This document shows, one piece after another, positions 53,844-63,792 of a stretch of 64,000 bases of DNA. Within the stretch, counting starts at the first letter, position 1, and every line of letters begins with the position of its first letter. A program made the translations under genes and the position numbers. Origin of the DNA: Tubulanus polymorphus (Eukaryota; Nemertea; Palaeonemertea; Tubulaniformes; Tubulanidae); contig NC_134032.1 of the NCBI RefSeq assembly GCF_964204645.1, forward strand, positions 8,116,275-8,180,274, read 5' to 3'. A model generated the notes under the pieces. It did not search any database, was not told the DNA's origin, and saw nothing but the letters and a program-made list of their open reading frames with translations.

Positions 53844-56801
53844 GTGAAATCCGAGTCTGAATCCGAGATGTCTGATTCTTTGAAAAAGCAGAAAGCCAGC
53901 AGAACGGCAAACCGTGGAGTGGCGACAAAAATTCTAGGGGATGTGAAAACCCACGTCGAAAAACAAGATGTCCTGAAAGCAACCATTGCATTAGAAACTC
54001 TCAAGCGGAAATTGACGCAACTGGAAAACATCGACGCACAGTTACTTGAACTTCTGGAGTCCGATGAAGATATAACGTCGCACGTGATGGAAGGTGAGAC
54101 GTATTTATCTGGTTTATTTGGAGAAATAATGACATACTCAAAAAGAATAGAAAAACTCACGAAAACTGAATCTACTCCGAAAAGGTATACATCTGATATT
54201 CAAAAATCGACATTACCGAAATTACAATTACCCAAGTTTGACGGGAATATTTTGAACTGGCAAACCTTCTGGGGTCTGTTTGACGCTGCAGTACATAGTA
54301 GCAGTTCATTCTCTGATGTCGAAAAATTTGCATATTTGAAATGTCAGTTATTAGAAGCAAAAGGCTGTATAGACGGGTTACCATTAACCGAAGAGAATTA
54401 TCGTACAGCCATTAAATTACTGAAGCAGCGATTCGGCCAATCTCAGAAAATTGAACAAGGTTATTTACGTGCTTTATTAGAAATATCTCCTCCATCTAAC
54501 GATCATGTATCACTGAGACATTTCTATGATCAAACCGAAAGTTATATTCGTCATCTGGAGTCCGTCGGTAGATCACCATCCTCGTATGGCTCGTTATTAG
54601 TGCCAATTATGTTGGAAAAATTGCCGTTAAATTTTCGTCGAACAATCGCCCGTTCGTGTAACAAGTTACATTCCGATTGGTCATTAGATGAACTTCGTTG
54701 TGCCATATTAGAGGAGTTACAAATATTCGAATCGTGCGATAAATTCAATGAAGTTTCCTCTTCTAAGCTTGCATGTGACGCTGATGTTACCTCGTTACTG
54801 ACAAACGCCAAGTCAGTGAATCCCAGAAAGACTTATCAAAGTCAGAGATTTTCAAGAGAGAAACGAAAGTTTTGTATTTTCTGTACTAATTCTGCACATT
54901 TTTCTTCAGATTGCCCTACTGTCACCGATATTCAACAGAGGTTGAAATTAGTTAGAGAAGCAAAGAGGTGTTTCAACTGTTTGGGTGATCACCTAGTGAA
55001 AGATTGTAAATCATCTGGCCGCTGCCGTTTTTGTTCGAAGAAACATCACTCAAGTCTATGTTTTACTCGAGAGAAAACTCATCAACTACGTACACAAGGT
55101 ATCATTTCTCCTACTCCAGAAATCAAACCTTCGAATTACGGTAATATAGTTCTACCGGAGTCTAGAGATGCGCCAGGTGATTCTACAATCATCACCCAAA
55201 CCGAACCGAAACAACCTACACTGTCAGTCAATCACTATAATTGTACAGATTCATCGGTATATGAGAGTTCAAATAATCATTCAGTTCAGGCTAGTTCTGT
55301 TTTGTTGAAAACAGCAGTAGCTAGAATGGCAGGTCAAAATGAATCTAAAATTTGTAATATTTTGTTTGACGACGGGTCACAAAGAACGTTTGTATCTAGG
55401 AAGGTTGTAGACTCATTAGATTTAGAAATCTACGCTCGTTATAGTTTGAAAGTTTCGGCATTTAGTTCTAACTCTCAGATACGATATTTTGATGTTGTTG
55501 ATATTCGTGTCCATTGCATAGATGGCTCGACTGTTACTATTCAAGCTTTAGTGATAGACGAGATTACTGAACCACTATTGGTACCTGCTAGTACTGTTGA
55601 AATACCCGAATATAAAGGGCTTACGTTAGCCCATTCTATCGATCATTCTGAGAGTTTTGAGGTTGAGTTACTCATCGGTGCAGATTTCTATTATCAGTTC
55701 ATTTGTGATGAAATTATTCGAACGAAATCTGGCCCGATTGCTCTAAAATCTAAATTAGGTTATTTGATTGCTGGCCCTGTTGACCTTTCTTTATTTCATT
55801 CGATTAATGTTTTAATCAATCTTACTTCTCAACCTGATTCATCGGATTTTTGGTCATTAGAGTCTATAGGTATAATGCCAGAGTGTACACATGATTCCGA
55901 TCAGAAATTTCTTGATAATTACTGTTCAAACTATATCGACAAAGAAAGGGATAACAGGTACCAAGCAAAGTTTCCGTGGCGAGAGGATCATCCTCCTCTG
56001 CCAACCAATTACAATGCAGTCACAAACCGTACTCGTGGTACTTTGCAACGTTTAGCGAGAACTCCAGATATGCTGAGAGTGTATTCTAACATAATCTCTG
56101 ATCAATTAGAGAAAGGGTTTATCGAGAAAGTGTCAGATTCTGAATTATCAAAGTCTGATAGAATCCACTATTTGGCGCATCACCCTGTCTTTCGAGATTC
56201 AAAAACCACGCCAATTCGGATCGTTTTCGATTGCGGTTTTCGGACTTCGGATAATCCTAGCCTTAATGATTGTCTTGATTCGGGCCCTTCTTTATTAAAT
56301 GAATTGACATCAATTCTATTGAGATTCCGTTTCTTTGACGTCGGATTGGCCGCCGACATAGAGAAGGCTTTTTTGCAGATTGGCTTACATCCGAAAGACA
56401 GGGATGCGACTAGATTTTTCTGGCTTAGTAATGCAGATGATGCAAATTCAAAATTTGAAATATACCGTTTCAAAAGAGTGCTATTTGGAGCAACTTCATC
56501 TCCTTTCATTTTGAATAGCACAGTACTGCATCATCTGAAACAGAATCGTAATGAGACTTCTTCTAATTTAAGTAAGAACATTTACGTTGATAACGTTTTG
56601 ACTTCAGTTCCTTCTGAAGCTGACGCCAAAACTTACTACACACAGTCACGTAAGATACTAGCTGACGGCAGATTCAATTTAAGATCTTGGTCGTCAAATA
56701 GCGAAGAAATTCGCAAGCTCGCCGGTATAGATGGCGTCTTAGAGAATTCTTTGACTATAGACTCGCTTGGCATTCGTTGGGACACAGATCGAGACACTTA
56801 A
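53844..56801 (+). CDS. BEL/Pao gag-protease-RT segment
   Basis: 985 residues. Gag part with the DUF1759-type LPKLQLPKFDGNILNWQTFW; two zinc-knuckle clusters (CIFCTNSAHFSSDC and CFNCLGDHLVKDC-type); retropepsin-like active site FDDGSQRTFV; RT with RIVFDCGFR, ADIEKAFLQIGL and YVDN as usual for BEL/Pao. The frame stops at TAA 56799-56801, although the same frame goes on coding beyond it, so the stop is a disabling mutation. Confidence 0.92.
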   Translation: MKSESESEMSDSLKKQKASRTANRGVATKILGDVKTHVEKQDVLKATIALETLKRKLTQLENIDAQLLELLESDEDITSHVMEGETYLSGLFGEIMTYSKRIEKLTKTESTPKRYTSDIQKSTLPKLQLPKFDGNILNWQTFWGLFDAAVHSSSSFSDVEKFAYLKCQLLEAKGCIDGLPLTEENYRTAIKLLKQRFGQSQKIEQGYLRALLEISPPSNDHVSLRHFYDQTESYIRHLESVGRSPSSYGSLLVPIMLEKLPLNFRRTIARSCNKLHSDWSLDELRCAILEELQIFESCDKFNEVSSSKLACDADVTSLLTNAKSVNPRKTYQSQRFSREKRKFCIFCTNSAHFSSDCPTVTDIQQRLKLVREAKRCFNCLGDHLVKDCKSSGRCRFCSKKHHSSLCFTREKTHQLRTQGIISPTPEIKPSNYGNIVLPESRDAPGDSTIITQTEPKQPTLSVNHYNCTDSSVYESSNNHSVQASSVLLKTAVARMAGQNESKICNILFDDGSQRTFVSRKVVDSLDLEIYARYSLKVSAFSSNSQIRYFDVVDIRVHCIDGSTVTIQALVIDEITEPLLVPASTVEIPEYKGLTLAHSIDHSESFEVELLIGADFYYQFICDEIIRTKSGPIALKSKLGYLIAGPVDLSLFHSINVLINLTSQPDSSDFWSLESIGIMPECTHDSDQKFLDNYCSNYIDKERDNRYQAKFPWREDHPPLPTNYNAVTNRTRGTLQRLARTPDMLRVYSNIISDQLEKGFIEKVSDSELSKSDRIHYLAHHPVFRDSKTTPIRIVFDCGFRTSDNPSLNDCLDSGPSLLNELTSILLRFRFFDVGLAADIEKAFLQIGLHPKDRDATRFFWLSNADDANSKFEIYRFKRVLFGATSSPFILNSTVLHHLKQNRNETSSNLSKNIYVDNVLTSVPSEADAKTYYTQSRKILADGRFNLRSWSSNSEEIRKLAGIDGVLENSLTIDSLGIRWDTDRDT

Positions 56802-59251
56802 TCTCTAAAACCAAAATTTATTGATGCTGATGTGCCTTTAACTAAGAGGGTAGTTATCCAGAACTTGTCAAAAATCTACGATCCTTTAAGTTTGATTACT
56901 CCATTGACTATAAAGGCAAAGATTTTCGCTCAAAATTTGTGGAGACAAAACTTTGATTGGGATACGCCATTGCCTTCTGATCTGTGTCAACAATGGAAGC
57001 AAATAGCATCCGAATTAAATGTAGTTTCTGATTTTCATATTCCAAGATGTTACTTTCATAACAGGGATTCAGATAGGATAGAACTGCATACATTTGCGGA
57101 TGCCAGCAAGATGGCATACGGTGCCGTCTCGTATCTTAAGTGTGGTACTGAAAGTACACTGATATTGTCAAGGTCTAGAGTAACTCCTTTAAAAGATATG
57201 ACGATACCTCGACTTGAGCTACTCTAATAGCAGCTAGGATGTCTCATCATATTAGTGAAGCATTAAAGGATGTTACACCGGTTTCTGTTCACTTGTATAG
57301 TGACAGCCAAATTGCTCTATGTTGGATAAAGTCCAAGAAGAAGTTGCCTGAATTTGTTCAGAATAGAGTGAATGAGATTCGAAAATTAGTGGGAGAAAAT
57401 TGGTATTACTGTCCAACTTCAGAAAACCCTGCAGATGTTCTTACCCGGGGATTTGATAAATCGAACCTAGTTCAAAATTCCGAATGGTTCCAAGGACCTA
57501 AATGGTTAACTAGTGAACAGAAACCGGTTACATCACTATCACTTCTGGCGCTTCATTCATCATCAACAATAGGAGAGCAAAATCTTAAATCTCCTGTTTC
57601 AGAAGATAGGAGTCATATGCTCGACTTTTTATTTGCTAGAGAACATTCGTCTTTGACGAAACTTTTACGAGTTACAGCATTAGTTTATCGATTTATATCT
57701 AACTGCCGTGCAGCAGTGAGCGAACGTGTTACATCTTCAGTTACGGCTGAAGAAATTGAGAATGCAGATATTAAGATAGTTAAAGCCATGCAATTTGAGC
57801 AGTTTTCGGAAATTAGAGAACAGTTAATATGTAATAAAAACGGTTCACACCGCTTACCTATCATTAATCAGTTACAACTGTACATAGATAGAAATGATAT
57901 AATTCGTTGTCACGGGCGTTTCGAAAACGCACCGATACCGGATACTGCGAAGGATCCAATACTTCTCCCTAAGTATCATGATTTGACGAAATTATTTATC
58001 CGTCGTGCTCATTTCGACAACTTACATGACGGTTTGAGCTCTACAATTTGCAAAATTCGTGAGAAGTATTGGATTCCTCAAATCAGACAACTTGTTAAAC
58101 GTTATCTGATGAGGTGTGTGGTTTGTCGTAAAGTACATTGTCGACCATTTTTCTTGCCGAATCCACCTCCGTTACCAATTAGTCGAGTTACGCAATCTAA
58201 TTGTTTTCATTTTACGGGTGTGGACTACCTTGGTCCAATGACTGTTAAATCTCAAAATGGTGATCGAAAATGTCATGTCTGTTTGTTCACGTGTGCAGTC
58301 ACCCGCGCAGTTCATTTAGAGCTGGTTCGTGACCTAACAACTGAGCAATTTTTGTTAGCGTTGAGAAGGTTTGTGGCTAGACGATCTCTACCTAAACGCC
58401 TAATTTCGGACAACGCTTCAACTTTCACTTGTGCAAATGAGATCCTTAAAAAATTATTCTCATCAGAAGAAGTATCTCGCTTTTCGGCAGATCGCGGGAT
58501 AATGTGGCAATTCATACCTAAACGTGCCCCCTGGCACGGTGGATTCTATGAAAGAATCGTTGGTCTTGTTAAAAACTGTTTGAAGAAAGTGTTAGGTAGA
58601 GCTTCGATCACTTTCGATGAACTGAATACATTGTTGATTGATATAGAGGCTCATTTAAATGACCGACCAATTACATACGTTTCAACAGAAATTGGAGACC
58701 CAGAGCCGTTAACTCCATCTATGTTTTTGTGTGGTCATAAATTAACAACTTTACCGCATCCTGACGTTTCCGAAGATTTATTAGACCCCGATTTTATTGT
58801 TGATCGTTTTATGTTGGTTGATAGATTAAAATTTCTATCAACATTACTTAATGGTTTTTGGAAACGTTGGAAGAATGAGTATTTATTGAGTTTACGAGAT
58901 TTTCATAGAACCAAAGGTCGTGGTTTCAACCCTCCGGTGATAGGTGAAGTAGTTCAAATTCACGATGAGGGACCTCGTACAAAGTGGCGATTGGGGATTA
59001 TAACAGAGCTGCATAAGGGTTGTGATGGTTTGGTTAGGTCAGTTTCATTGAAAACTTCTTCAGGTTTTACATCACGACCAATATCTAAATTATTTCCATT
59101 GGAAATTTTATGTTCTACTCTTCCGGTTCCTGATAAGGAAATCGATGACTCTTCAATTGATACTAATTCCTTCGTACGGCCAATACGGCGTGCTGCAATT
59201 GATGCTCGTAGAAAGATCGCTACTTTGGCGGGGCGGGAGGATAATGAGTAA
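56802..59251 (+). pseudogene. BEL/Pao pol remainder: RNase H, integrase, DUF5641 (frameshifted)
   Basis: After the stop the same frame continues to about 57224 (RNase H start, HTFADASKMAYGAVSYL). A small indel near 57225-57238 shifts the rest into another frame, 57239-59251. That frame holds YSDSQIALCWIKS, the integrase zinc-binding region CVVCRKVHC, the DDE core (GVDYLGPM, LISDNASTF, HGGFYERIVG) and a C-terminal DUF5641-like segment (GEVVQIHDEG). It ends in TAA. Confidence 0.9.
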
Positions 59252-59408
59252 TCAATGAGGTTCACGAAAAATTTATATTGTAACTATTATGTAATTGTAA
59301 GCATGTATGATGTTGTAATATGCTGTATACGAATACTTGAATTTTAATGAAGACCAATTGAAAATCTTCTTATATGTATTAAAACACTGCCATTTGGCGG
59401 CGGGAGGA

Positions 59409-59641
59409 TGTGAATACTATAATAGTGAATACTGTAATGCTGTAATCTGGATTTAACTGTATTCAGTGTCTACCATTTCAAGCATGAATTCTCTTTTATA
59501 TGTTAAAGCAGTTTGTGATTTACACATCATTGAACACAAGTATTTATACTGTTGAGCCCTGTACTGTGGGTGAGAAATAAACTAGACGTCTTCTAATACA
59601 GTCGTTTCGTCGTTCGTAGTCTAACAGGGAAGGCGTTTACA
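59409..59641 (+). repeat. 3' LTR
   Basis: 233 bases, three differences from the 5' LTR. Followed by the target duplication GGGTC. Confidence 0.95.
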
Positions 59642-59722
59642 GGGTCTTAGGTTTATGGGTCTTAGGTTTAGTGACACCTATATATAATATACTAAACCTA
59701 AGACCTATAAACCTAAGACCCC
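59642..59722. repeat. Hairpin repeat copy 1 (split by the BEL/Pao insertion)
   Basis: GGGTCTTAGGTTTATGGGTC ... with its complement at the right around a CTATATATAATATA centre. Its missing left flank (AGTACACAAATAA ... GAGTCGGGTC) lies before the 5' LTR at 53537-53566. Confidence 0.85.
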
Positions 59723-60141
59723 CAAATATCTCGTCTTCGAACTGTCTGAGCTGCTACTTCATGCCGTATCGCAAAGAGGTTATGTTTGACCACCGTTTAT
59801 CTATTTTTTGTTTGTTTCCATGAAACTTTTTATTAGCAAAATAACTCGGAAAGTTATGAATCGATTTCTGTAAAATACGTTTACACATGAACAGTTGATT
59901 CCTCTAAAGTTAAATTTATTTATTTTCAAGTGTCCACTCTTGGTTCGCCAAAACAACAGGCTGAGTTTAAATGATCTTATTCAACCAAATAACTCTCCTC
60001 ATCGAGCTACATTTTTTGAATATTCATTCTTTTTTTCTAGAGATTTACAAGTAGCTGGTGAACTGACACATGTATTTTAGAATCATTTTTAAATCATCCA
60101 AAGTACACAAAATAACGAATTAGAGTCGGGTCTTATGTTTA

Positions 60142-60480
60142 TCATCCTCCCCAGCAGGGATTCGAACCTGATGGCATCGAGATTGCCACGGCACGAAACC
60201 CTGCCATAATCGACCGTGTGCGCAGATACATGCGCAGTTCAGATGATGTGATTTTTAGCCAATCAGAAATCCAGTTTTATTTTAGCCCGGGTTTTCCCAT
60301 TTATAGTTCTCCCTTGAAATTTGCCTCAACGATTATACAACGAGCAATCTGATTGGTGCCGCCAGTTTTCGTTCGGAAAGCTGCGCATGTACCTGCGCAC
60401 CCGGTCTACTGATGCAGGGGTTCGTGCCGTGGCTGAGTGTAGCGATGCCATCAGGTTCGAGTCCCTGCAGAGGGAGGATG
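60142..60480. mobile_element. Fold-back MITE with 8-base TSD and tRNA-like arm sequence
   Basis: Ends TCATCCTCCCCAGCAGGGAT and, at the right, its near complement. Flanked by TATGTTTA at 60134-60141 and 60481-60488, an eight-base target duplication as in hAT-type elements. The arms read GGTTCGAGTCCCTGC (a pol III B-box look-alike) and TGGCTGAGTG (A-box-like), so they may derive from a tRNA or SINE head. It is inserted in hairpin repeat copy 2. Confidence 0.8.
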
Positions 60481-60488
60481 TATGTTTA

Positions 60489-60555
60489 TGGGTCTAAGGT
60501 TTAGTGACACCTATATATAATATACTAAACCTAAGACCTATAAACCTAAGACCCT
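60489..60555. repeat. Hairpin repeat copy 2 (split by the MITE)
   Basis: Right part of a copy of the same hairpin; its left flank (AAAGTACACAAAATAACG ... GAGTCGGGTC) lies at 60103-60133. Confidence 0.8.
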
Positions 60556-60645
60556 CAAATATCTCGTCTCTGATAAATAAACCAGATTTGAATAGGCCTT
60601 CGATGGATACTAATATCTATATATTAGAACAATTTTGAATAGTCT

Positions 60646-60752
60646 AAAGTACACAAATAATGATTTAGAGTCGGGTCTTAGGTTTATGGGTCTTAGGTTT
60701 AGTGACACCTATATATAATATACTAAACCTAAGACCCATAAACCTAAGACCC
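60646..60752. repeat. Hairpin repeat copy 3 (uninterrupted)
   Basis: Intact unit: flank AAAGTACACAAATAATGATT, GAGTCGGGTCTTAGGTTTAT, the CTATATATAATATA centre and the complementary arm. It shows what the BEL/Pao target looked like before insertion. Confidence 0.85.
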
Positions 60753-60767
60753 TCAATATCTCGTCCA

Positions 60768-60873
60768 AAGTACACAAATAACGAATTAGAGCCAGGTCTT
60801 ATATTTATGGGTCTTAGGTTCAGTGACACCTATATATAATATACTAAACCTAAGACCTATAAACCTAAGACCC
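60768..60873. repeat. Hairpin repeat copy 4
   Basis: Same unit with a few differences (GAGCCAGGTCTTATATTTAT). It follows copy 3 with a period of about 119 bases and is followed, like copy 2, by a TGATAAATNAACCA flank. Confidence 0.82.
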
Positions 60874-61235
60874 TCAAATATCTCGTCTCTGATAAATGAA
60901 CCAAATTTTAATAGGCCATCGATGGATCATTTTAACTAATATCTCCTTACATATTTTCGACTATTTTAAACATTTACAATATAGCTGCAAAGTAGCGATA
61001 CGGCTGTTATACGGATTACTTAATATTGGATTATTCAGAGTGTAATTCATATTCTCTGTTAATCCACTAAAAGGAGCTGGGTTGCATAATTTATCAAACC
61101 ATGTTACCATTTCTTCGTGATGTCATTTTTGTTTCCTGAAATTGTGCCGTTTTACATTCTTACAGCTCTTGCAGCGTTGTCTCTATTTCCCAGATCTACA
61201 AGCATTTGTTTCACTGGGGTACCTTCAATTTATAT

Positions 61236-61400
61236 CGGCACATTTATACCTTAACAGAAAATAACAGTTGTTGTCTATTTAGACTTATACAAAGCATTCG
61301 ACCCGGTAAGTCATATCATTTAGTTATACAAATTAAATCTCTATGGGATCAGGGGATTTACTCCCTTTTTCGTTTTGTTGTTGTAATTACGTTCTGCATA
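61236..61400 (+). mobile_element. LINE reverse-transcriptase scrap
   Basis: A frame reads TVVVYLDLYKAFDPVSH and then LYKLNLYGIRGF, the RT block D-x-x-K-A-F-D-x-V ... L-x-x-Y-G-I-x-G of non-LTR elements. One stop intervenes. Short remnant. Confidence 0.7.
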
Positions 61401-61583
61401 TCATTTTGTTATTGTTCTTTTCCTCTGATTTCATCAGATATATTATTTTATGTTAATTTTGTCATAAAAGTTGTGATACTTTGACAATAAAGTTTAATCG
61501 TAAAATTATTCGAAAAACCACTTTGACTTAGCGCCCGTCATTTGTCTAAAGTAGCTATTTAAGAGCGCAATTTCCTAACTTGA

Positions 61584-61797
61584 ATAATAGTAATAGGGGT
61601 AATGGGCTTTCATACCAAAGGTCGAAAGGTCGAGCCCGAGAAATTTTCCAAAATGTTAAAATAACAACAATTTCTACTTGAATTAGTCGCGTACACTCCT
61701 AATTCAAGTAGAAATTATTATTATTTTAACATTTGGAAAATTTATCAACCTCAACCTTTCGACCTTTGATATGAAAGCCCATTACCCCTATTACTCT
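61584..61797. repeat. Large palindrome upstream of virus-like ORF, locus B
   Basis: Arms of about 95 bases (AATAGTAATAGGGGTAATGG ... versus CCATTACCCCTATTACT) face each other across GTCGCGTACACTCC. They contain CCAAAGGTCGAAAGGTCGA. Plan and distance to the ATG (about 85-110 bases) match locus A, but most of the arm sequence is different. Confidence 0.85.
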
Positions 61798-61878
61798 TAA
61801 AATATTCATATATATATGAATAACATTTAAATCATTGAACTTCTAAAATCAATTTTAATAAAAAAATATAGTATTAAA

Positions 61879-62130
61879 ATGGAAGCAAATAAGTACTACT
61901 GCCCAACATGTAATATCGATATAGATAAATCCCAAAAAGCAAGACACAATAAAACTAAAACACATTTAGAGAATAAATTGAAACTAGAATATTTACAGTT
62001 ATATTCAGAACAGTTAACAAAGGGAAAGAAATTTATTGAATTATGGAATAATGATCCAAATAATGAACAATACGTTGAGGAATTTGATATCAAGGAATCG
62101 AAACAACTTATCAAAAGCAGCGAGGAATGA
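61879..62130 (+). CDS. Zinc-finger protein of virus-like element
   Basis: 83 residues. MEANK is followed by a C2H2-type finger YYCPTCNIDI ... ARHNKTKTH and a helix LYSEQLTKGKKFIELWN. Fingers of the kind CxxC-x12-H-x5-H with many Lys are common in large DNA viruses and polinton-like elements; this likeness is from memory of the motif style. Its C-terminal stretch recurs in the ORF at 62700-62861. Confidence 0.7.
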   Translation: MEANKYYCPTCNIDIDKSQKARHNKTKTHLENKLKLEYLQLYSEQLTKGKKFIELWNNDPNNEQYVEEFDIKESKQLIKSSEE

Positions 62131-62209
62131 AAAAGGATGACGTTGGTCGAAGAAATGGAAGAGGATTCTAAAATTATTAACCAATTTAGTAAAAAAATAC
62201 GTATAATAA

Positions 62210-62861
62210 ATGGAACCAGAACCACCACAAATTATCAATATTACAAATAACACTGGTGTTATAAACATATACTACAAGAAGTGTTCTAAATGTGAATTAG
62301 ATAAATCATTAACAGAATTTAGTAAGCGTAAGATTAGCAAAGATGGTTTTCAATATTGCTGTAAAACTTGTTTTAAACTATATACCAAACAATACCGAGA
62401 AGATAATATAGAACATTATAATTATTATATGGCAGAATATATGAGAGAAAGATATCAAACAGATCTTGATTTTAGATTAAAACAATGCTTAAGATCTAGA
62501 TTAACACAATTATTCAATAAAGAAACACATTCAGAAACATTATCTAATTTATTGGGTTGTTCAGATGAATTTCTCAAATCATGGATAATATATCAATTCG
62601 ATGATAAAATGAATATAGATAATTATGGTGAATACTTTCATATTGATCATGTGTTGCCGATTTCTAAATTTAACATTAATGATGAATACAATAAAAAAAC
62701 TTATTTGGGGTTGGAGAAATTTAAGGCCTCTTGAAAAGAAAGAAAACATAATTAAATCTAATAAACTAGATATACAGTTATATTTAGATCAACTGGATAA
62801 AGCAAAGACATTTGTTGAATTATGGAATTCAACACATAATGAAAAATATGTTGAAGCTTAA
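62210..62861 (+). pseudogene. HNH endonuclease of virus-like element, one frameshift
   Basis: The first frame (62210-62734) has a zinc ribbon CSKCELDKSLTEF ... CCKTC, then an HNH half HIDHVLPISKFN. The conserved end of the HNH motif (WRNLRPLEKKENIIKSNK) lies in another frame, 62625-62861, entered after a run of seven A at 62692-62698. The protein then ends with LDQLDKAKTFVELWN, similar to the neighbour ORF. Most likely a mobile or viral homing-type nuclease that lost its frame by one base in the A-run; a sequencing slip is possible. Confidence 0.75.
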
Positions 62862-63255
62862 GTGCTTAGAAAACCGGTTACTCTCGATCTATGTCAAACC
62901 GCCTATATTTAATTGTATTAGGTTGTTTACAAAAACATCTGTGCCGTATTTCATATTCAGTTGAATGGGGCGCACCTCATTTGAATATTGATCGAACGTG
63001 CTATTTCAGTTGAAAAGGATTAATCAATTATATTACAAAAGAAGGAACATCTGTTGCACCAGACGGTGTTAAGCTAGTGAATAACTACCAGTTATAAACG
63101 CGCAGCACATAAGCATAGGAACGTATTGGATATTCTCTCTCAAAACACAGTTTACAGTTCTAAATCTAAATGTAAGTAAATATATTATGAAGTAGGGAAA
63201 CCTTTAAACATATTTAAGTACAGTAATTCATTTTCACGATATCTTTTAGATTAAA

Positions 63256-63426
63256 ATGGAACACAAAGATCAACCAGAAATTCCAAGTCAACCAACGGAT
63301 GAGGAACCAGAAACGATAGATAGTGAAACTCAGGAATCAATAGAAATGGAGGATGAAACTCTCGTAATTGACGAACAAACTTCACAAAATTATAAGAACA
63401 TTTGGACTATCATCAAGAAATGGTGA
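63256..63426 (+). CDS. Small acidic ORF of virus-like element
   Basis: 56 residues, rich in Glu, Gln, Thr and Pro (MEHKDQPEIPSQPTDEEPET start), ending IWTIIKKW. Its stop overlaps the next ATG. Confidence 0.5.
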   Translation: MEHKDQPEIPSQPTDEEPETIDSETQESIEMEDETLVIDEQTSQNYKNIWTIIKKW

Positions 63427-63527
63427 AAACTCTGAGTGATGTAATACATAATAAACAATTACCGCGCGAACTACAATTACCAAAATTACCAGCAACGCGA
63501 CTTAAATTGCTGTTGGGACTCAAATAA
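63420..63527 (+). CDS. Small ORF of virus-like element
   Basis: 35 residues: MVKTLSDVIHNKQLPRELQL and a Leu/Lys-rich end. Overlaps the previous ORF at ATGGTGA; may instead be its frameshifted C-terminus. Confidence 0.4.
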   Translation: MVKTLSDVIHNKQLPRELQLPKLPATRLKLLLGLK

Positions 63528-63542
63528 TCGAAAACTAAGAAA

Positions 63543-63722
63543 ATGAGTGGAGATATCAGTGCCGGTTTTGAAAGAAAACTGAGAAGAGTAGGTAGATTAA
63601 TAAAATATGAAAAATTCAAAATATTAGGATTAGCATTTAGTGAAGTAGTAAGACATTTACCAAAAATTGAAGAAATGATTGGAAACAATCCAGTAATTAA
63701 AGAATTCTGGACAAAATTATAA
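63543..63722 (+). CDS. Small basic ORF of virus-like element
   Basis: 59 residues: MSGDISAGFERKLRRVGRLI, then a helix-forming segment with VVRHLPKIEEMIG. Fifteen bases after the previous stop, same strand and AT-rich codon use. No family recognised. Confidence 0.5.
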   Translation: MSGDISAGFERKLRRVGRLIKYEKFKILGLAFSEVVRHLPKIEEMIGNNPVIKEFWTKL

Positions 63723-63792
63723 ATTATAACACTGAGGTCTTTATAATATAGATATCAAAAAATGTTGTATATATCTGTTTTAATATTGTATT

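Larger units (their letters stand above)
53562..59646 (+). mobile_element. BEL/Pao LTR retrotransposon with TSD
   Basis: The two 233-base LTRs (53567-53799 and 59409-59641) begin TGTGAATAC, end TTTACA and differ at only three positions, so the insertion is recent. Target duplication GGGTC at 53562-53566 and 59642-59646. A TGG-type primer-binding region follows the 5' LTR and a purine tract GGCGGCGGGAGGA precedes the 3' LTR. Gag-pol fills the interior; no env was seen. One in-frame stop and one frameshift break pol, so this copy is not expected to be autonomous. Confidence 0.95.

Noticed and set aside
60414-60476. tRNA gene
   Set aside because: Has A-box- and B-box-like text but lies in an inverted pair within a MITE; no cloverleaf with anticodon arm could be drawn.
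62687-62700. Programmed -1 frameshift site A AAA AAC
   Set aside because: The run is not in the zero frame needed for a -1 slip, and restoring HNH needs a +1 move.
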